From: Microbacterium sp. MM2322
Lineage (GTDB): Bacteria; Actinomycetota; Actinomycetes; Actinomycetales; Microbacteriaceae
Direction of reading: 5' to 3'
Length of the DNA stretch: 64,000 nucleotides
NCBI RefSeq assembly: GCF_964186585.1
Contig: NZ_OZ075067.1
Coordinates: forward strand, 2,914,001-2,978,000
Shown here: one piece after another, positions 8,964 through 16,977 of the stretch
Numbering within the stretch: the first letter of the stretch is position 1
Layout of the letters: each line of letters begins with the position of its first letter
Notes under the pieces: model-generated
Seen by the model: the letters and a program-made list of their open reading frames with translations, nothing else
Databases searched by the model: none
Told to the model about the DNA's origin: nothing
Made by a program: the position numbers and the translations under genes

Positions 8964-9104
8964 CCCCGGCATCCGTTCTCACATCGCCTCTACCTCCGAT
9001 GAGAGGAAGAGGTAACCAAAGCGGTCGATCCCCGTGCGATCGGGGGAAACACCGGGCCTTTAGCGTCGAGCCTCACACCCGGCTCCACGACTGAAAGGCC
9101 CGCG

Positions 9105-9977
9105 ATGACATACGTCAAGCCCACCGAGCTCGTCCAGACCGTGATCGACGCGGGCGCGTCGAAGGTCATGCTCTCCACCCGCGACACCCTCATCCGCTCG
9201 ATCATGGGCGGCGCGATCCTCACCCTCGCCGCCGCCTTCGCGGTGACCATCAGCGTCACGACCGGCAGCCCGCTCCTCGGGGCCGTGCTGTTCCCGATCG
9301 GCTTCGTCATGCTCTACCTGCTCGGCTACGACCTGTTGACCGGCGTGTTCGTGCTCGCCCCGCTGGCGTGGCTCGACAAGCGCCCGGGCGTCACGCTCGG
9401 CGGCATCCTCCGCAACTGGGGGCTCGTCTTCCTCGGCAACTTCATCGGCGCCTTCGCGATCGCGGTGCTCATGGCGATCGTCTTCACGAACGGTTTCTCC
9501 ACCCCGCCGAACGAGGTCGGCCAGGCGATCGGCCACATCGGCGAGGGACGCACGGTCGGCTACGCCGAGCACGGGGCCAACGGGATGCTGACGCTCTTCG
9601 TCCGTGCCGTGCTGTGCAACGCGATGGTCGCCACCGGCGTCGTGCTCGCGATGGTCTCGAAGGACGTCATCGGAAAGATCGTCGCGATGTGGATGCCGAT
9701 CATGCTCTTCTTCTTCATGGGCTTCGAGCACTCGATTGTGAACATGTTCCTGTTCCCCTCGGGTCTTCTCCTCGGCGGTGACTTCACGATCGGCGACTAC
9801 CTGATCTGGAACGAGATCCCCACTGTGGTCGGGAACCTCGTCGGCGGGATCCTGTTCGTCGGTCTCCCGTTGTACTTCACGTACGGTCGCCCCGCTGCGC
9901 CGCGTCGCCTCCGTGGCTCGCGCCGTGAGACGGCGGCTCTCACCGCGTCCGCGGACGCGACCGTCGCCGCGCGGTGA
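9105..9977 (+). CDS. nirC: formate/nitrite transporter family protein, nitrite channel
   Basis: This 290-residue inner-membrane channel of the FNT (FocA/NirC) family imports nitrite for the reductase encoded next. Six hydrophobic segments are visible, at about 33-55, 63-90, 108-127, 165-188, 192-215 and 235-262. The FNT signature regions include LGNFIGAF and the histidine-bearing loop around GFEHSIVNM. The C terminus is a basic, alanine-rich tail. The ATG follows GAAAGG. A TAGCGT hexamer at 9061-9066 is a likely promoter -10. It is the first gene of the nitrite assimilation operon, so nitrite is a better substrate guess than formate. Confidence 0.9.
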   Translation: MTYVKPTELVQTVIDAGASKVMLSTRDTLIRSIMGGAILTLAAAFAVTISVTTGSPLLGAVLFPIGFVMLYLLGYDLLTGVFVLAPLAWLDKRPGVTLGGILRNWGLVFLGNFIGAFAIAVLMAIVFTNGFSTPPNEVGQAIGHIGEGRTVGYAEHGANGMLTLFVRAVLCNAMVATGVVLAMVSKDVIGKIVAMWMPIMLFFFMGFEHSIVNMFLFPSGLLLGGDFTIGDYLIWNEIPTVVGNLVGGILFVGLPLYFTYGRPAAPRRLRGSRRETAALTASADATVAAR

Positions 9978-10054
9978 CCGCCGTGGTCCGCATCGTAAAG
10001 AGCCCGCAACACGGCGAGACCGACGACGCAACGTCGCCCGCCTACGGTCGCGAC

Positions 10055-12631
10055 ATGAGCTCCATCGGCCCCGCCTCGCCCCACGTGGTCGTGGTGGGAG
10101 CCGGGATGGTCGCCCACCGCTTCGTCGAGAGCCTGCTCAGCCGCACCGACGACGCCTGGCGGGTCACCGTGATCGGCGAGGAGCCCCGGCATCCGTATGA
10201 CCGGGTCGGCCTCACCTCGTTCTTCGCGGGAGCGTCCGCCGACGACCTCGCACTCGACTCCTCTCCGATGGCCGACGAGCGGGTGCGCTTCCTGAGCGGA
10301 ATCGCCGTCACCCGCATCGATCGGGATGCGTCCGAGGTCGTCACCGACCGCGGCGAGCGCATCGGATACGACCGGCTCGTGCTCGCGACCGGCTCGTACG
10401 CCGCGCGGCTCGCAGTCGACGGATACGACCACGACGGATGCTTCGTCTACCGCACCCTCGACGACGTCGAGGCTCTCGCGACGTTCGTCGAACGACGGTC
10501 GGCGCAGCTCGGCCGCCGACTGGTCGGCACCGTCATCGGTGGAGGACTCCTCGGGCTCGAGGCGGCGGGCGCGCTTCAAGGGCTGAACGTCGACAGCACC
10601 GTGGTGCAGTCCTCCGACCGCCTGATGTCCGCCCAGCTCGACCTTCCCGCGGGCGACGCCCTGCGCCGTCTGATCGAACAGCGCGGTATCGAGGTCAGGA
10701 CGTCCGCGCTGACAACCCGCCTCGACGCCGACCGGAGCGGCCATGTGTTGGGCCTCGAGTTCCGCGACGGGTCGTGGGAGAGGACGGACGTCGTCGTCTT
10801 CACCGTCGGAGTGCGGCCACGTGACGAGCTCGCCCGCGTCGCCGGCCTCGCCGTCGATCCGCGCGGCGGGATCGTCATCGACTCCGGATGCGACACCTCG
10901 GACCCGCAGATCCTCGCGATCGGCGAGGTCGCGAACTTCGGCGGACAGTGCGTCGGTCTCGTCGCCCCCGGCTACGCCATGGCAGAAGTCGCCGCTGCGC
11001 GCCTGCTGGGCCTGGAGGCGTCCTTCGGCGGCTTCGACGTGTCGACCAAGCTCAAGCTCTCCGGGGTCGACGTCGCGAGCTTCGGCGACGCGTTCGCCGA
11101 GACACCCGGTGCGCTCGACGTCGTCTACGCCGACCCGATCGCCGGGGTCTACAAGAAGCTCGTCCTCTCGGACGACGCGAAGACGCTGCTCGGCGGCATC
11201 CTCGTCGGGGATGCCTCGGCCTACGGGTCGCTCCGCCCCCTCGTCGGCGGCGCCCTCGGCGGCGACCCCGTCGCGTACCTCATGCCGCAGGACGGCGTCA
11301 CCGCCCCGACGGGTGAGCTAGTCGACGAGGCGCTCGTGTGCTCCTGCAACAGCGTCACGGCCGGCGGCATCCGCTCCGCCGTCCACGACGAGGGATGCAC
11401 GGACGTGAAGGGCATCAAGGCCTGCACGAAGGCGGGCGCGGCCTGCGGGTCGTGCGTCGGGATGATCACGAAGCTCCTCGGCAGCGAACTCGCGAAGACG
11501 GGCGCCGCGCTCAGCAACGCGTTGTGCGAACACTTCGCGATGTCCCGGCGCCAGCTCTTCGACGCCGTCCGCGTCTCGGGACTGTCCACCTTCAGCTCGG
11601 TGATCGAACGGTTCGGCACGGGCCGCGGCTGCGACATCTGCAAGCCCGTGCTGGCCAGCATCCTGTCGACCCTCACCGGCGGTCACGTGCTCGACGGCGA
11701 GAACGCGACACTCCAGGACACGAACGACCACGTGATGGCGAACATGCAGAAGGACGGCAGCTACTCCGTCGTCCCGCGCATCCCCGGCGGCGAGATCACT
11801 CCCGAAGGGCTCCTCGTGATCGGCCAGGTCGCACAGGACTTCGGGCTTTACACGAAGATCACCGGCGGTCAGCGCATCGACATGTTCGGCGCCCGCCTCG
11901 AGCAACTGCCCGAGATCTGGCAGCGTCTCGTCGACGCCGGCTTCGAGTCCGGCCACGCGTACGGCAAATCCCTCCGGACGGTGAAGTCGTGCGTCGGCTC
12001 GACCTGGTGCCGCTACGGCGTGCAGGACGCGGTCGGCATGGCGGTGCAGCTCGAACTCCGCTACCGGGGGCTCCGCTCGCCGCACAAGATCAAGCTCGGC
12101 GTCTCCGGCTGCGCGCGCGAGTGCGCGGAGGCCCGGGGCAAGGACGTCGGAGTGATCGCGACCGAGGCCGGCTGGAACATGTACGTAGGCGGCAACGGCG
12201 GGTTCACGCCGCGCCACGCGGTGCTGCTGGCGGAGGGCCTCGACGACGCCGGGCTGCTGCAGGCGATCGACCGCTTCCTCATGTACTACGTGTTCACCGC
12301 CGACCGACTGCAGCGCACGGCCCCCTGGTTCGAAGATCTCGAGGGTGGCATCGACGAACTGCGGCGGGTGATCTTCGAGGACTCGCTCGGCATCTGCGCC
12401 GACCTGGATGCCGCCATGGCACGCCACGTGGACAACTACGAGGACGAGTGGAAGGCGACCCTCGACGACCCCGAGAAGCTTCGCCGGTTCGCGTCGTTCG
12501 TCAATGCACCCACCACCCCCGACCCCTCCCTCGCCTACACCGCGGAGCGCGGCCAGGCCCGACCGGCGACTGCCGAGGACCGCGATGCCGGCGTCCTCAT
12601 CGCCGGCACCACGCTGGAGGTGCGGCGATGA
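10055..12631 (+). CDS. nirB: assimilatory nitrite reductase [NAD(P)H] large subunit
   Basis: The 858-residue subunit reduces nitrite to ammonium with FAD, iron-sulfur clusters and siroheme. Domains in order are a pyridine nucleotide-disulphide oxidoreductase module (VVVVGAGMVAHRF at the N terminus, a second GGGLLGLEAAG fold), a BFD-like [2Fe-2S] domain near residue 428 (CSCN and CGSC cysteines), and the nitrite/sulfite reductase repeats. The siroheme/[4Fe-4S] cysteines are in SCVGSTWCRYG (about 645) and CARECAEARG (about 687). The ATG at 10055 is preferred because TACGGT ends six bases before it. An in-frame GTG at 9974 overlapping the nirC stop would add 27 poorly conserved residues with rare codons. 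It overlaps nirD by four bases. Confidence 0.94.
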   Translation: MSSIGPASPHVVVVGAGMVAHRFVESLLSRTDDAWRVTVIGEEPRHPYDRVGLTSFFAGASADDLALDSSPMADERVRFLSGIAVTRIDRDASEVVTDRGERIGYDRLVLATGSYAARLAVDGYDHDGCFVYRTLDDVEALATFVERRSAQLGRRLVGTVIGGGLLGLEAAGALQGLNVDSTVVQSSDRLMSAQLDLPAGDALRRLIEQRGIEVRTSALTTRLDADRSGHVLGLEFRDGSWERTDVVVFTVGVRPRDELARVAGLAVDPRGGIVIDSGCDTSDPQILAIGEVANFGGQCVGLVAPGYAMAEVAAARLLGLEASFGGFDVSTKLKLSGVDVASFGDAFAETPGALDVVYADPIAGVYKKLVLSDDAKTLLGGILVGDASAYGSLRPLVGGALGGDPVAYLMPQDGVTAPTGELVDEALVCSCNSVTAGGIRSAVHDEGCTDVKGIKACTKAGAACGSCVGMITKLLGSELAKTGAALSNALCEHFAMSRRQLFDAVRVSGLSTFSSVIERFGTGRGCDICKPVLASILSTLTGGHVLDGENATLQDTNDHVMANMQKDGSYSVVPRIPGGEITPEGLLVIGQVAQDFGLYTKITGGQRIDMFGARLEQLPEIWQRLVDAGFESGHAYGKSLRTVKSCVGSTWCRYGVQDAVGMAVQLELRYRGLRSPHKIKLGVSGCARECAEARGKDVGVIATEAGWNMYVGGNGGFTPRHAVLLAEGLDDAGLLQAIDRFLMYYVFTADRLQRTAPWFEDLEGGIDELRRVIFEDSLGICADLDAAMARHVDNYEDEWKATLDDPEKLRRFASFVNAPTTPDPSLAYTAERGQARPATAEDRDAGVLIAGTTLEVRR

Positions 12632-13008
12632 CGATGGTGACGCACGAGATGGATGCCGCGGCCCCGCCCGCCGGCTGGACGGCGATCTGCGCGCTGGCCG
12701 ACCTCGAAGTGGAACGGGGACGCGCCGCGTTGCGGGGAGACACGCAGATCGCGCTCTTCGTCACCCACGGCGGACGTGTCCACGCCGTGCAGAACCTCGA
12801 TCCCTACAGCGGCGCGCACGTGATCTCGCGCGGGATCGTCGGCACGCGGGGCGACGTACCGACTGTCGCGTCGCCGATGTACAAGCAGGTCTTCGATCTC
12901 CGCACGGGCACGTGCCTCGAGACGAACGGCAAGGAAGCGAAGTCCCTGCGCGTCTGGCCCGCGGCCGTCGTCGACGGAATCGTCTACATCCGGGAGGAGC
13001 AGCCGTGA
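12628..13008 (+). CDS. nirD: nitrite reductase small subunit (Rieske-like fold)
   Basis: The 126-residue NirD partner has the Rieske-type beta fold but lacks the cysteine/histidine pairs that would hold a [2Fe-2S] cluster. Where those motifs would lie one sees NLDPYSGAHV and SPMYKQVFDL. Loss of the cluster ligands is normal for NirD and is not a defect. The segment ETNGKEAKSLRVWPA near the C terminus is typical of the family. Its ATG overlaps the nirB stop (ATGA), and its own stop overlaps the next gene, so translation of the enzyme and of siroheme synthesis is coupled. Confidence 0.93.
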   Translation: MTMVTHEMDAAAPPAGWTAICALADLEVERGRAALRGDTQIALFVTHGGRVHAVQNLDPYSGAHVISRGIVGTRGDVPTVASPMYKQVFDLRTGTCLETNGKEAKSLRVWPAAVVDGIVYIREEQP

Positions 13009-14252
13009 CCACCATGATCGGGCTGTCCTTCACCGGTCGCCGCGTCGTCTTCATCGGCGGCGGCGCCGTCGCCGGCCGGCGGGTGGGACGCTTCCTCGCC
13101 GAGGGCGCCCTCGTGACGGTCGTCGCCCCCGAGCTCGGCTCGACGATGCGTGCGCACCTCGACGCCGGGCGCGTGACCTGGATCGCTCGCGACGCCCGCG
13201 AGGCCGATGTCGTGGATGCCTGGTTCGTCCACGCTGCGACAGCCCGGGCATCCGTCGACGCAACCGTCGCAGCCTGGTGCGAGTCGGCTCGGGTGTTCTG
13301 CGTCAACGCGTCAGACGGCGCTCACGGGACCGCCCGGCTGACGGCCGAGACCCGCTCGGGTGACGTCATCGTCGCCGTGGCATCAGATGCCGGAGTCGAC
13401 CCGCGCCGGTCCGCGCGGCTGCGCGACGCGATCGGTGCCGCGCTTCGCGACGGGATGCTGCCTCTCCGCCGACGGCGGAAGGCAGCCGGACGCGTCGACC
13501 TCGTCGGCGGTGGCCCCGGCCCTGCGGACCTCATGACGATCCGCGGCCGACGGCTGCTCGCCGAGGCGGACGTCGTGATCGCCGATCGCCTGGGGCCCAC
13601 CGATGTCCTGAACGAACTCGACCCCGACGTCGAGGTGATCGACGTCGGCAAGGCACCCGGTCACCACCCTGTGCCGCAGGAGGAGATCAACGCCCTGCTC
13701 GTCGCGCACGCCCAGGCGGGCAAGCGCGTCGTGCGTCTGAAGGGCGGCGATCCGTTCGTCTTCGGACGCGGCGGCGAGGAGGTCGCCGCGTGCCTCGCCG
13801 CGGGTGTACCCGTCGAGGTCGTGCCGGGACTGACGAGCGTCGTGTCGGTCCCCCAGGCCGCCGGCATCCCGGTCACCCACCGCGGCACCGCCGCCGGCCT
13901 CCACGTCACGATCGGTCAGGGTCCGGTCACCGCGGCCACTCGGGCCGCCCTCGCGGACGACACGATCACAACCGTCGTCCTCATGGGCGTCGCCGCCCTC
14001 CCGAAACTCGTCGCCGCCGCCCTCGCGGCCGGAGCTCCGTCGCAGCGTCCCGTGGCCATCGTCGAGCGAGGGCATACACCGACGCAGCGGACGACCCGCA
14101 CGACCCTCGCTTGCGCGGTGACGGATGCCGCGGCCGCCGGTGTCAGCAACCCCGCCGTCATCGTGGTGGGAGACGTCGCCGCAGCGGGGTTGCTGCTGCC
14201 CGCAGCGACAACGGCAGCCGCCCCCGCGAGAGGAGGCGATCCCTTCCGGTGA
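13005..14252 (+). CDS. cysG: uroporphyrinogen-III C-methyltransferase fused to precorrin-2 dehydrogenase-like domain
   Basis: The protein has 415 residues. Residues 1 to about 150 form a Rossmann domain (VVFIGGGAVAGRR) of the precorrin-2 dehydrogenase/ferrochelatase type. Residues from about 163 form the SUMT methyltransferase with VGGGPGPADLMTIRG, the VRLKGGDPFVFGRGGEE signature and the TSVVSVPQAAGIPVTHR loop. It makes sirohydrochlorin from uroporphyrinogen III, the precursor of the NirB siroheme. The GTG start has GGGAGGAG upstream and overlaps the nirD stop. The N-terminal unit is shorter than in enteric CysG, and a separate chelatase follows two genes later, so iron insertion is probably done by the latter. 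Confidence 0.92.
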   Translation: MTTMIGLSFTGRRVVFIGGGAVAGRRVGRFLAEGALVTVVAPELGSTMRAHLDAGRVTWIARDAREADVVDAWFVHAATARASVDATVAAWCESARVFCVNASDGAHGTARLTAETRSGDVIVAVASDAGVDPRRSARLRDAIGAALRDGMLPLRRRRKAAGRVDLVGGGPGPADLMTIRGRRLLAEADVVIADRLGPTDVLNELDPDVEVIDVGKAPGHHPVPQEEINALLVAHAQAGKRVVRLKGGDPFVFGRGGEEVAACLAAGVPVEVVPGLTSVVSVPQAAGIPVTHRGTAAGLHVTIGQGPVTAATRAALADDTITTVVLMGVAALPKLVAAALAAGAPSQRPVAIVERGHTPTQRTTRTTLACAVTDAAAAGVSNPAVIVVGDVAAAGLLLPAATTAAAPARGGDPFR

Positions 14253-15403
14253 CCACCGCCCGCCCCGCCCTCTCCGCCGCACTCGGCGGCTGCACGATCG
14301 TCATCGCCGTCGATCGTCGGTCCGCCGAGCTCGCGTCTGCGCTGGAGCGGCACGGCGCGACCGTGCGACACGCCCCGGCTCTGACGATCGTGTCGCACAT
14401 CGACGACGAGGCGCTGATCACGGCCACGCGGGAACTCATCGCCGACCCGCCGGACATCGTGGTGGCGACGACGGGAGTCGGGTTCCGAGGCTGGATGGAA
14501 GCCGCCGACGAGGCGGGTCTGCAGGGCGCACTTCACGAATCGCTCGAAGGCGCTCAGATCGTCGCTCGCGGGCCCAAGGCGCGCGGCGCAATCCAGCAGG
14601 CGGGCCTCACCGCCGACTGGGTCGCCGAATCCGAGACGTCGGAGGAGCTCGGCGCCTTCCTCCTCGCCGAAGGCGTCGCCGGGCGCCGCGTCGCCGTGCA
14701 GCACCACGGCTCGGGATCGGACGGGCTCGACGAGCTGTTCGCCGCCGCCGGTGCCGACGTCGTCAGCCTGACTGTCTACCGATGGGGTCCGCCGCCGGAC
14801 GCCGCCGCCGTCGCGCGCTCGGTGGCCCAGACGGCGCAGGGCGACGTGGACGCGGTCTTGTTCACGTCCGCCCCCGGTGCCGCCGAATGGCTCGCGACCG
14901 CACGTCGACAGGGCGCGGTCGACGACATCGTCCGCCGCTCGGTCGAGGGGAGTCTCCTGCTCGCCGCCGTCGGCCCGATCACCGCGGGACCGCTCGTCGG
15001 CGCGGGGGCAACACCCCTCATCGCCGAGCGCGGTCGCCTCGGCTCGCTCGTCCGCGCCGTCGTCACCCATTTCGGTGGCGGCGGTGCCCCCGCGCTCGAG
15101 ACCACGGCCGGTCGCCTCGAGCTGCGCAGCGGCGCAGCCGTGTTGGACGGCGCGCTTTTGCCCCTGTCTCGGACGTCCGCCGCGATCCTCGCCACCCTGT
15201 TCGCGGCGGGCGGGGGTGTCGTCGGCCGCGCCGAGCTCGCCGCGGTCCTCCCCCGCTCCGGAGCATCCGCCGGCGACAGTGCCCACGCCGTCGACGTGGC
15301 GATCGCGCGCACGCGCGAAGCCCTCGGCATCCCAACCCTCATCCGTACCGTCGTGAAGCGCGGCTACCGCCTCGACGTGACCTCTCCGGAAGGATCCGCG
15401 TGA
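14249..15403 (+). CDS. nnaR: uroporphyrinogen-III synthase-like protein with C-terminal winged-helix DNA-binding domain
   Basis: The protein has 384 residues. The first 260 or so are HemD-like (VVATTGVGFRGWMEAA, the ARGPKARGAI loop and the FTSAPGAAEWL helix). The last 95 form an OmpR-type winged helix, including LSRTSAAILATLF and the C-terminal TVVKRGYRL wing that ends such domains. This architecture matches NnaR of Streptomyces and Mycobacterium, described as a regulator of nitrate/nitrite assimilation genes. The symbol is given on architecture and position in the nitrite operon. It could instead keep synthase activity or do both. GTG start overlaps the previous stop. Confidence 0.85.
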   Translation: MTTARPALSAALGGCTIVIAVDRRSAELASALERHGATVRHAPALTIVSHIDDEALITATRELIADPPDIVVATTGVGFRGWMEAADEAGLQGALHESLEGAQIVARGPKARGAIQQAGLTADWVAESETSEELGAFLLAEGVAGRRVAVQHHGSGSDGLDELFAAAGADVVSLTVYRWGPPPDAAAVARSVAQTAQGDVDAVLFTSAPGAAEWLATARRQGAVDDIVRRSVEGSLLLAAVGPITAGPLVGAGATPLIAERGRLGSLVRAVVTHFGGGGAPALETTAGRLELRSGAAVLDGALLPLSRTSAAILATLFAAGGGVVGRAELAAVLPRSGASAGDSAHAVDVAIARTREALGIPTLIRTVVKRGYRLDVTSPEGSA

Positions 15404-16095
15404 CTCCCGTCCTCATCGCCTGCTCGCACGGCACCAGCTCGCTCGCCGGCCGCGCGGCCATCTCGGCCGTCGTCGAGAGGGTGCGATTGCTCGTTCCGAA
15501 CGTCGCCGTTGAGGAGGCATTCGTCGACGTGCAGCAGCCCGAGATCGACGACGTCGTGCGCTCGACCGCGCCGCGCCCGACGGTGGTCGTGCCGCTCCTG
15601 CTGTCCACCGGGTTCCACACCAAGGTCGACATCGCCCGAGCCGTGAAGGATGCCGGTCCCCGCGCGACCGCGACCGTCGCCCTCGGCCCGCATCCCCTCC
15701 TGGCCGACCTGCTGGCGGCGCGACTGCACGACGCCGGACTCGAACCGGGTGATGCGGTCGTGCTCGCCGCCGCCGGATCGAGCGACCCGGCGGCATCCGT
15801 CGACGTCGCCGCGATGTCCAAGCTGTTGCAGGAGCGCGTCGCCGCGCCGGTCTCCGTCGGGTTCGCCGCGGGCGCGGGAGTCCGCATCGGCGAAGCGGTG
15901 TCGGCCGCGCGGGACCGCGGGGCACGGCGGGTCGTTGCTGCCAGCTACGTCCTCGCGCCAGGGTTCTTCGCCGATGTCATCGGCCGGGCCGGTGCCGATC
16001 TCGTGACTGATCCGCTCGCTCCCGACGACGCCGTCGCCGCGGTCGTCGTCGAGCGCTATCTGGATGCGGTCGCGAGCGTCGCCCGCGCGGCCTGA
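15400..16095 (+). CDS. sirB: sirohydrochlorin chelatase-like protein (CbiX/SirB family)
   Basis: The 231-residue protein is built of two similar halves, as in long-form CbiX proteins. The first half carries the active-site His in ACSHGTSSLAGR and a second candidate ligand in STGFHTKVDI. The second half begins at VVLAAAGSSDPAASVDV, where the corresponding histidine is replaced by alanine/glycine. It would insert ferrous iron into sirohydrochlorin, finishing siroheme for NirB. GTG start overlaps the previous stop by four bases, with GGAAGGA upstream. It is the last gene of the run, meeting a convergent transporter gene six bases later. Confidence 0.85.
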   Translation: MTPVLIACSHGTSSLAGRAAISAVVERVRLLVPNVAVEEAFVDVQQPEIDDVVRSTAPRPTVVVPLLLSTGFHTKVDIARAVKDAGPRATATVALGPHPLLADLLAARLHDAGLEPGDAVVLAAAGSSDPAASVDVAAMSKLLQERVAAPVSVGFAAGAGVRIGEAVSAARDRGARRVVAASYVLAPGFFADVIGRAGADLVTDPLAPDDAVAAVVVERYLDAVASVARAA

Positions 16096-16101
16096 GTCCG
16101 C

Positions 16102-16977
16102 TCAGCCGACCGGCTCGGCGACCTCGTCGGCTCGGCGCCCCGCGGTGCGGACGGCTCCGATCGACGCCGCGATGACGAGGGCGATGCCGGCGAGCTCGAC
16201 GACGGTGAGGTGCTGCCCGAGCAGCACGAAGCCGGCCAGCGCGGCCGTCGCCGGGGCGAGTGCCATGAGGATCGCGAAGGCGCCCGCCGGCAGGCGCCGG
16301 AGCGCGATGAGTTCGAGGGCGTATGGGATGGTGGAGGACAGCAGCGCGACAGCTGCGCCGAGCGCGACGAGGTCGATCCGCAACAGCGCGCTCCCCGCGT
16401 CCACGATTCCGAACGGCAGAGAGATGACGGCGCCGACGGCCATCGCGAACGCCAGTCCGTCGAGCTTCGGGAAGGCCGCGCCGACCTTCGCCGACGCGAG
16501 GATGTAGAACGCCCAGCTGACCGCTGCCCCGAGCGCGAAAAGCACTCCGAGCAGATCGAGCCGATCGAAGCCACCACCGCCCAGCGCGACGACGCCCACG
16601 AGGGCGAGACCCGCCCAGAGCCACGCCGACGCTCGCTTGCTGGCGATGATCCAGAGGGCGAGCGGCCCGAGCACCTCGATCGTCACCGTCACTCCGAGCG
16701 GGAGTCTCTCGAGGGCGAGGTAGAAGAACCCGTTCATGACGGCGAGTGCGGTACCCAGCTGCACGACGCCGACCCACGCTGCTCGGCTGCGACCTCGCCA
16801 GGACGGCCGGGCGATGAGCCCCAGGATGAGAGCGGAGAACACCAGCCGCAGCATCACCATGCCGAGTGGGCCGACCTCGGGGAACAGGAAGACGGCGAGC
16901 GATGCTCCCACCTCTTGGCAGCAGAGACCGACGACGACGAAGCCGATGGCCGTCGTCGAGGTGCTGCGCGCGGTCAC
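16102..16977 (-). CDS. EamA-family transporter (RhtA-like exporter)
   Basis: This 291-residue polytopic protein has about ten hydrophobic helices arranged as two EamA repeats. The second repeat contains the conserved SSTIPYALELIALRRLP and GFVLLGQHLTVVELAGIALVI stretches that point to the RhtA amino-acid exporter branch. It would export small metabolites such as threonine or homoserine; the substrate is inferred. Its GTG start overlaps the stop of the serine-hydrolase-like lipoprotein gene by four bases, so the two are cotranscribed. It ends six bases from the convergent sirB gene with no visible terminator between. Confidence 0.88.
   Translation of the reverse strand: MTARSTSTTAIGFVVVGLCCQEVGASLAVFLFPEVGPLGMVMLRLVFSALILGLIARPSWRGRSRAAWVGVVQLGTALAVMNGFFYLALERLPLGVTVTIEVLGPLALWIIASKRASAWLWAGLALVGVVALGGGGFDRLDLLGVLFALGAAVSWAFYILASAKVGAAFPKLDGLAFAMAVGAVISLPFGIVDAGSALLRIDLVALGAAVALLSSTIPYALELIALRRLPAGAFAILMALAPATAALAGFVLLGQHLTVVELAGIALVIAASIGAVRTAGRRADEVAEPVG

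Noticed and set aside
9012..9050. GlnR-like GTAAC ... GAAAC spacing upstream of nirC
   Set aside because: Only the first half-site fits. The intervening half-sites (GGTCG, GTGCG) do not match and the last is off by one base. A nitrogen regulator is plausible biologically, but the site is too weak to claim.
9974..10054. GTG at 9974 as the nirB start
   Set aside because: It overlaps the nirC stop in the usual GTGA style, but the 27 extra residues use rare codons and do not resemble NirB. TACGGT ends exactly six bases before the ATG at 10055.
13005..15403. Large antisense open frames across cysG and hemD
   Set aside because: They are frames opposite GC-rich genes, Arg/Gly-rich and without motifs. 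The sense genes account for the region fully.
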